From Candidatus Saganbacteria bacterium (lineage in GTDB: Bacteria; Margulisbacteria; WOR-1; O2-12-FULL-45-9; XYB2-FULL-48-7): a stretch of DNA of 60,666 nucleotides. Each line of letters starts with the position of its first letter. Position 1 is the first letter of the stretch. The translations under genes and the position numbers were made by a program. The DNA lies in contig JAFGHC010000027.1 of NCBI GenBank assembly GCA_016939335.1, positions 1 through 60,666 of the forward strand, read 5' to 3'. Positions 57,309 through 60,666 of the stretch are shown piece after piece. The notes under the pieces are model-generated. The model was given only the letters and a program-made list of their open reading frames with translations. It had not been told where the DNA came from and made no database searches.

Positions 57309-59084
57309 ATGACCAAGCACAAAGAATTAAATAAATGGGTCAAAGAATGCGCCGAGCTGTGCAAGCCGGACAAGATCGTCTGGTGCGACGGCTCGCTTGA
57401 GGAAAAAGAACGGCTGGAAAAACTCGCTTTCAAGAGCGGCGAGCTGATCAAGTTGAGCCAGCAGAAGCTCCCCGGCTGCACCTATCACCGGACCGCGCAG
57501 AACGACGTCGCCCGGACCGAGCATTTAACTTACATCTGCACGAAGCACAAGCAGGGCGCCGGCCCGACCAACAACTGGCTGCCGCCGGAAGAGGGCTACC
57601 GGCGCGCCGGCGAGATCTTCAAGGAATCAATGAAGGGGCGGACGATGTACGTCATCCCTTATTCGATGGGGCCGGTCGGCTCCCCTTTTTCCAAGATCGG
57701 CGTCGAGCTGACCGACAGCATCTATGTCGTCCTCAACATGCGGATCATGACCCGGATGGGCAAGGCCGTGCTCGATCAGCTGGAAAAGAGCGGCGGCGAC
57801 TTCACCCGCTGTCTGCACGGCAAGGCCGATCTTGACGTCGACCGGCGGCTGATCCTCCACTTCCCGGAAGACAACACGATCTGGAGCGTCGGCTCCGGCT
57901 ACGGCGGCAACGTCCTGCTCGGCAAGAAATGCCTTTCGCTCCGGATCGGCAGTTACCTCGGCCGGGCCGAGGGCTGGCTGGCCGAGCATATGCTGATCAT
58001 GGGGGTCGAAGAGCCATCCGGCGCGATCACTTACATCGCCGCCGCTTTTCCCTCCGCCTGCGGCAAAACGAACCTGGCAATGCTCCTGCCGCCGGAAGGG
58101 CTGAAGCGGAAAGGTTACCGGATCTGGACGGTCGGCGACGACATCGCCTGGATGCGGATCGATACCGACGGCAAGCTCTGGGCCGTTAATCCGGAATACG
58201 GCCTCTTCGGCGTGGCGCCGGGGACCAATACCAAAACGAATCCCAATATCATGGCAGCGATCAAGAAGGGGACGATCTACACCAATGTGCTCCTCAAGAA
58301 AGACAAGACCGTCTGGTGGGAAGGGGGCGACCCGCCCGTGCCGGCTTCGGGAACCAACTGGCAGGGAAAACAATGGAAGCCCGGCCTGGTCGACGAGAAC
58401 CGTCAGCCGATGCTGGCCGCCCATCCCAACGCCCGGTTCACCGTGCCGATCCAGAACGTCCCGTCGGTCACCAACCGGCTGGAGCACCACCACGGCGTGC
58501 CGATCGCGGCGATCATTTTCGGCGGCCGGCGCGCCCGGCTGGCCCCGCTCGTCTACGAAGCGTTCAGCTGGCAGCACGGCGTTTTTGTCGGCGCCACGAT
58601 GGCGTCGGAGCGGACCGCCGCGCAGTTTGGCGCCCAGGGTGAAGTCCGCCGCGACCCGATGGCGATGCTCCCGTTCTGCGGCTACAACATGGGCGATTAC
58701 TTCCGGCACTGGCTGGCGCTGGGGAAGAAGATGGTCGCCCCGCCGAAGATCTTCAACGTCAACTGGTTCCGCAAGGACAAGGACGGCAAATTTCTCTGGC
58801 CGGGGTTTGGCGAGAACCTGCGCGTCCTCGAGTGGATCATCAGCCGCTGCAAGGGCGAAGTGGACGCGGTCAGGACGCCGATCGGCTGCCTGCCGCACGA
58901 GAACGACATCGACATGACCGGCCTGCGCATCCCGCGCGAGAACATGAACAAGCTCCTCGCCATCAGCAAGGCCGACTGGAAAGAAGAAGCGGCCAGCATC
59001 GCCGAGTTCTTCAAGACTTTCGGCAAAGACCTGCCCAGAGAGATGGGCTCCGAGCTCGCCGCGCTGCAAAAAAGACTACGCTAA
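57309..59084 (+). CDS. pckG: Phosphoenolpyruvate carboxykinase (GTP)
   Basis: A 591-residue GTP-dependent PEPCK that interconverts oxaloacetate and phosphoenolpyruvate. Marks: RTAQNDVARTEHLTYICT, the PEPCK motif YVIPYSMGPVGSPFSKIGVE, the P-loop with its hypervariable Cys FPSACGKTNLAML, the metal site WTVGDDIAWMRID and NPEYGLFGVAPGT. The C-terminal guanine-binding region includes FNVNWFRKDKDGKFLWPGFG. It links the tricarboxylic acid pool to lower glycolysis, here represented by gpmI and eno. The 3' end overlaps the convergent abiEii gene by 9 bases. Confidence 0.97.
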   Translation: MTKHKELNKWVKECAELCKPDKIVWCDGSLEEKERLEKLAFKSGELIKLSQQKLPGCTYHRTAQNDVARTEHLTYICTKHKQGAGPTNNWLPPEEGYRRAGEIFKESMKGRTMYVIPYSMGPVGSPFSKIGVELTDSIYVVLNMRIMTRMGKAVLDQLEKSGGDFTRCLHGKADLDVDRRLILHFPEDNTIWSVGSGYGGNVLLGKKCLSLRIGSYLGRAEGWLAEHMLIMGVEEPSGAITYIAAAFPSACGKTNLAMLLPPEGLKRKGYRIWTVGDDIAWMRIDTDGKLWAVNPEYGLFGVAPGTNTKTNPNIMAAIKKGTIYTNVLLKKDKTVWWEGGDPPVPASGTNWQGKQWKPGLVDENRQPMLAAHPNARFTVPIQNVPSVTNRLEHHHGVPIAAIIFGGRRARLAPLVYEAFSWQHGVFVGATMASERTAAQFGAQGEVRRDPMAMLPFCGYNMGDYFRHWLALGKKMVAPPKIFNVNWFRKDKDGKFLWPGFGENLRVLEWIISRCKGEVDAVRTPIGCLPHENDIDMTGLRIPRENMNKLLAISKADWKEEAASIAEFFKTFGKDLPREMGSELAALQKRLR

Positions 59085-59885
59085 TCCCTTTTCGATCGCC
59101 GTTAGAAAATAATCCTTTTTGAAATACTCTCGTTCCGCCCGATCGCTTAAAAATGGCGCGACGTCGTTTAGTATCTTATGGAAATCGGTTTGAGCTATCT
59201 TTTCTCTCAACAACGCCTTCAGGGCGTTCGCGTCCAAATTAAAGCGCCCGCCCTCGGTTTGTTCGGCCGCGGCCGAGAGCAGAGCACAATTAACCGGGGT
59301 TTTCCTGGCCAAAAACCAGAGCAGATCGTAATAATCGCGCCCTTTGGCGTATTGGCGGAAAAGGAACGCGTGCAGTTTGGCAGCGAACAGCGAAGGCAAA
59401 TCGTAGCTTCTGACCTTAAAAAGAAAATTTTTGTTGACCAGGGAAATTTCCGTCAGATACCCCGCCGGAGGGTTGGCGTCGATCTCCAATTTAATGAACA
59501 GTTTCTCCGCTTTGTGGCTAGTCAAACCGAGATCAAATAACAGGCCCTTGAACCGGATAAATTCGCCCAGGACATTCTTCTCTTTTTTATCGGCCGACGC
59601 CTCCACGTCAAAACCGTTCAGGCCAAGCTCACGCTTGAGGGCGGCCAGCAGACGGTCAAAGCGGAAGCCGTCCTTCTTGACCAAACAAAAATCAAGGTCT
59701 TCGGAAAAGCGCGGCAGATCATAGAGCACCCGCAAGGCGGTGCCGCCGACAAAAGCCAGGTTGGCAAAATAGCCCTGCCGGTCCATGATCTGCAGGATCA
59801 ACTCCTGGAGAAATTCGCGGGCGGCATTATATTTTTCTTCGCGCGAGCCCAGGCCGGCAAGTTTGGCCGCCAAAACATCTTTCAT
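59076..59885 (-). CDS. abiEii: AbiEii-type nucleotidyltransferase toxin
   Basis: A 269-residue protein of the AbiEii/AbiGii family, the toxin of the type IV toxin-antitoxin system AbiE, originally known for phage abortive infection. The nucleotidyltransferase core is FVGGTALRVLYDLPRFSEDL followed by DFCLVKK: G-G-T-A-L and the S-E-D-L-D-F metal motif. Later marks are FAAKLHAFLFRQYAKGRDYY and DLLWFL. The ATG overlaps the abiEi stop. All catalytic residues are visible, so the toxin should be active. Confidence 0.9.
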   Translation of the reverse strand: MKDVLAAKLAGLGSREEKYNAAREFLQELILQIMDRQGYFANLAFVGGTALRVLYDLPRFSEDLDFCLVKKDGFRFDRLLAALKRELGLNGFDVEASADKKEKNVLGEFIRFKGLLFDLGLTSHKAEKLFIKLEIDANPPAGYLTEISLVNKNFLFKVRSYDLPSLFAAKLHAFLFRQYAKGRDYYDLLWFLARKTPVNCALLSAAAEQTEGGRFNLDANALKALLREKIAQTDFHKILNDVAPFLSDRAEREYFKKDYFLTAIEKGLA

Positions 59886-60496
59886 CGCCAGCCCTCCGCG
59901 AGGTCCTGCAGTTTTTTTACTCCGTAGCGGGCCGCGTAAGCGGTTAATTTGCGCTTATTAAGAACGGGCCTGTTTTGCAGGCGCAATGAATCGCGCAAAT
60001 AACCGGCCGGATTTTTACCGAGAGCGTTAAGATTTAAGTAAAGATAATCGAGCAGCGCTTTTTCCGGTTCGGCGATAAAGTACGGGAAGCCGGACTCGTC
60101 GCGCGCCTGCCGAAAGCCGAAATAAGCGTGTTTCTTCAAATGGCGATAGCTAAAAAAACCTTCTTCGTTGGCGAACTCCGCCGTCTTGCGGGCGGTGACT
60201 GAAGTGACAGAGACAGTCTTTTCGGGGATCAGTTTATAATAACTTAACGCGGTTTCCAGGCTGATATATGACGGCTGGTACAGAGTGGCGGCGATCAATT
60301 CCCTGGACAGCGCCGCCCCCCGCTCCTCCCGGCTCAAAGCATACAGCCCTTTGCGCAAACTGACGATCAAACCCCGTTTTTTCCAGCGGAGCAATTGGTT
60401 CCGCAGCGCTTGCGGATCGGCCGCGAATAGCTTAGCCACGTCTCCGCTGAACAGCGGGCTCTTTTTGACCTTTTGCTTGAACTCCTCGAATCTCAT
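59882..60496 (-). CDS. abiEi: AbiEi-type antitoxin/regulator
   Basis: A 204-residue antitoxin with an N-terminal winged helix (LRNQLLRWKKRGLIVSLRKG, then LYALS) that binds its own promoter in studied AbiE systems. The C-terminal half is the antitoxin domain: YISLETALSYYKLIPEKTVS, FFSYRHLKKHAYFGFR and AEPEKALLDYLYLN. The ATG follows TAGGAGA. The upstream region holds a TTGACA-N17-TATCAT promoter and an inverted repeat that fit autoregulation. Confidence 0.9.
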   Translation of the reverse strand: MRFEEFKQKVKKSPLFSGDVAKLFAADPQALRNQLLRWKKRGLIVSLRKGLYALSREERGAALSRELIAATLYQPSYISLETALSYYKLIPEKTVSVTSVTARKTAEFANEEGFFSYRHLKKHAYFGFRQARDESGFPYFIAEPEKALLDYLYLNLNALGKNPAGYLRDSLRLQNRPVLNKRKLTAYAARYGVKKLQDLAEGWR

Positions 60497-60506
60497 CGTT
60501 TCTCCT

Positions 60507-60526
60507 AATAATCATTTTTGATTATT
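60507..60526. promoter_or_regulatory. Candidate AbiEi operator
   Basis: AATAATCA, four T, TGATTATT: a perfect 8+8 inverted repeat between the abiE promoter and the ribosome site. AbiEi-type antitoxins are known to bind inverted repeats here. Confidence 0.6.
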
Positions 60527-60533
60527 TGCGGAA

Positions 60534-60562
60534 ATGATAATATGAAGCGGTAAGCCTGTCAA
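60534..60562 (-). promoter_or_regulatory. Vegetative promoter of abiEi-abiEii
   Basis: Minus strand TTGACA (60562-60557), 17 bases, TATCAT (60539-60534). It is the only near-consensus -35/-10 pair I found for a minus-strand operon here. Confidence 0.7.
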
Positions 60563-60618
60563 GAGGATAAATTGAGTGAAGTTTCCCCGGAATTTGGCCA
60601 AAGCGAATAAGATTGAAA

Positions 60619-60638
60619 CCACACACTAAAGTGTGTGG
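60619..60638. repeat. REP-like hairpin
   Basis: CCACACACTAAAGTGTGTGG, a perfect hairpin with AA centre followed by AATTT, of the same class as those at 18726 and 25074. The window ends 28 bases further on in ATTCCCC, possibly the arm of a further copy. Confidence 0.75.
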
Positions 60639-60666
60639 AATTTATCGTCGATAATTATTCCCCATA

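Noticed and set aside
58285-58917. 210-codon frame inside pckG
   Set aside because: Arg/Ala/Ser-rich shadow of a GC-rich coding sequence; pckG is complete in its own frame.
60575-60602. A ninth sigma-28-type promoter (TGAAGTTT-N12-GCCAAAGC)
   Set aside because: The -35-like part is good but the -10 lacks CGATAA, and no gene follows inside the window.

Overview
This window is a gene-dense, mostly GC-rich stretch of a bacterial chromosome. The gene content is housekeeping: GatCAB amidotransferase, TsaD, enolase, iPGM, GTP-type PEPCK, arginine biosynthesis, MetG, Lon, ClpP and trigger factor. A type II secretion/pilin pair and lipoproteins point to a secreting, probably diderm cell. The style (many orphan proteins, leaderless starts, repeat-riddled intergenic DNA) resembles an uncultured candidate-phylum genome such as Margulisbacteria/Saganbacteria (WOR-1). 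That placement is a guess from gene content and was not tested.

Layout. 0.1-2.3 kb: DUF3175 and PAS proteins, two small envelope proteins and a ZIP metal transporter. 2.4-8.8 kb: rsgA, then an AT-rich island with three minus-strand genes, each carrying a nuclease-like fold, and one tiny plus-strand gene. Two decayed copies of the tsaD 5' end lie at 2367 and 3453, upstream of the real tsaD at 8825, so the start of tsaD looks like an insertion hotspot. 8.8-18.7 kb: tsaD, a histidine kinase, gatC-gatA-(secreted protein)-gatB-radical SAM-lpdA and gpmI. 18.8-23.6 kb: a Com-like zinc ribbon, three orphan proteins, a four-helix-bundle protein, tRNA-Gly and eno. 23.6-29.8 kb: a Dpp/Opp-type ABC transporter interrupted by an orphan gene. 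29.8-33.5 kb: prepilin, GspF, an ORF6N protein and metG. 33.6-39.2 kb: a GH9 cellulase cluster and orphan genes. 39.2-47.4 kb: argF-argG-argH-ndk and TPM-LemA-PepA-Asp-box genes. 47.5-51.7 kb: a giant protein with two degenerate GGDEF domains and an orphan. 51.9-60.5 kb: lon, a lipoprotein, tig-clpP, pckG and an AbiE toxin-antitoxin pair.

The most unusual signal is a hidden regulon. Eight intergenic sites match TGAAATT(T/C)-N12-NNCGATAA (one NNGGATAT and one NNCGATAT), a FliA/SigD (sigma-28) type promoter with an invariant 12-base spacer. Every one lies directly upstream of, and points into, an orphan gene or the cellulase cluster. The products lack recognisable Sec signal peptides. I infer a sigma-28-controlled set of effector-like or otherwise exported proteins scattered between housekeeping operons.

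A second theme is short degenerate word repeats. They occur between genes and also inside reading frames (tsaD, lpdA, a radical SAM gene, dppD, probably argF). In at least three cases they encode the hydrophobic core of a signal peptide. A third theme is leaderless transcription: eight housekeeping genes have a perfect TATAAT exactly 6-7 bases before the ATG.
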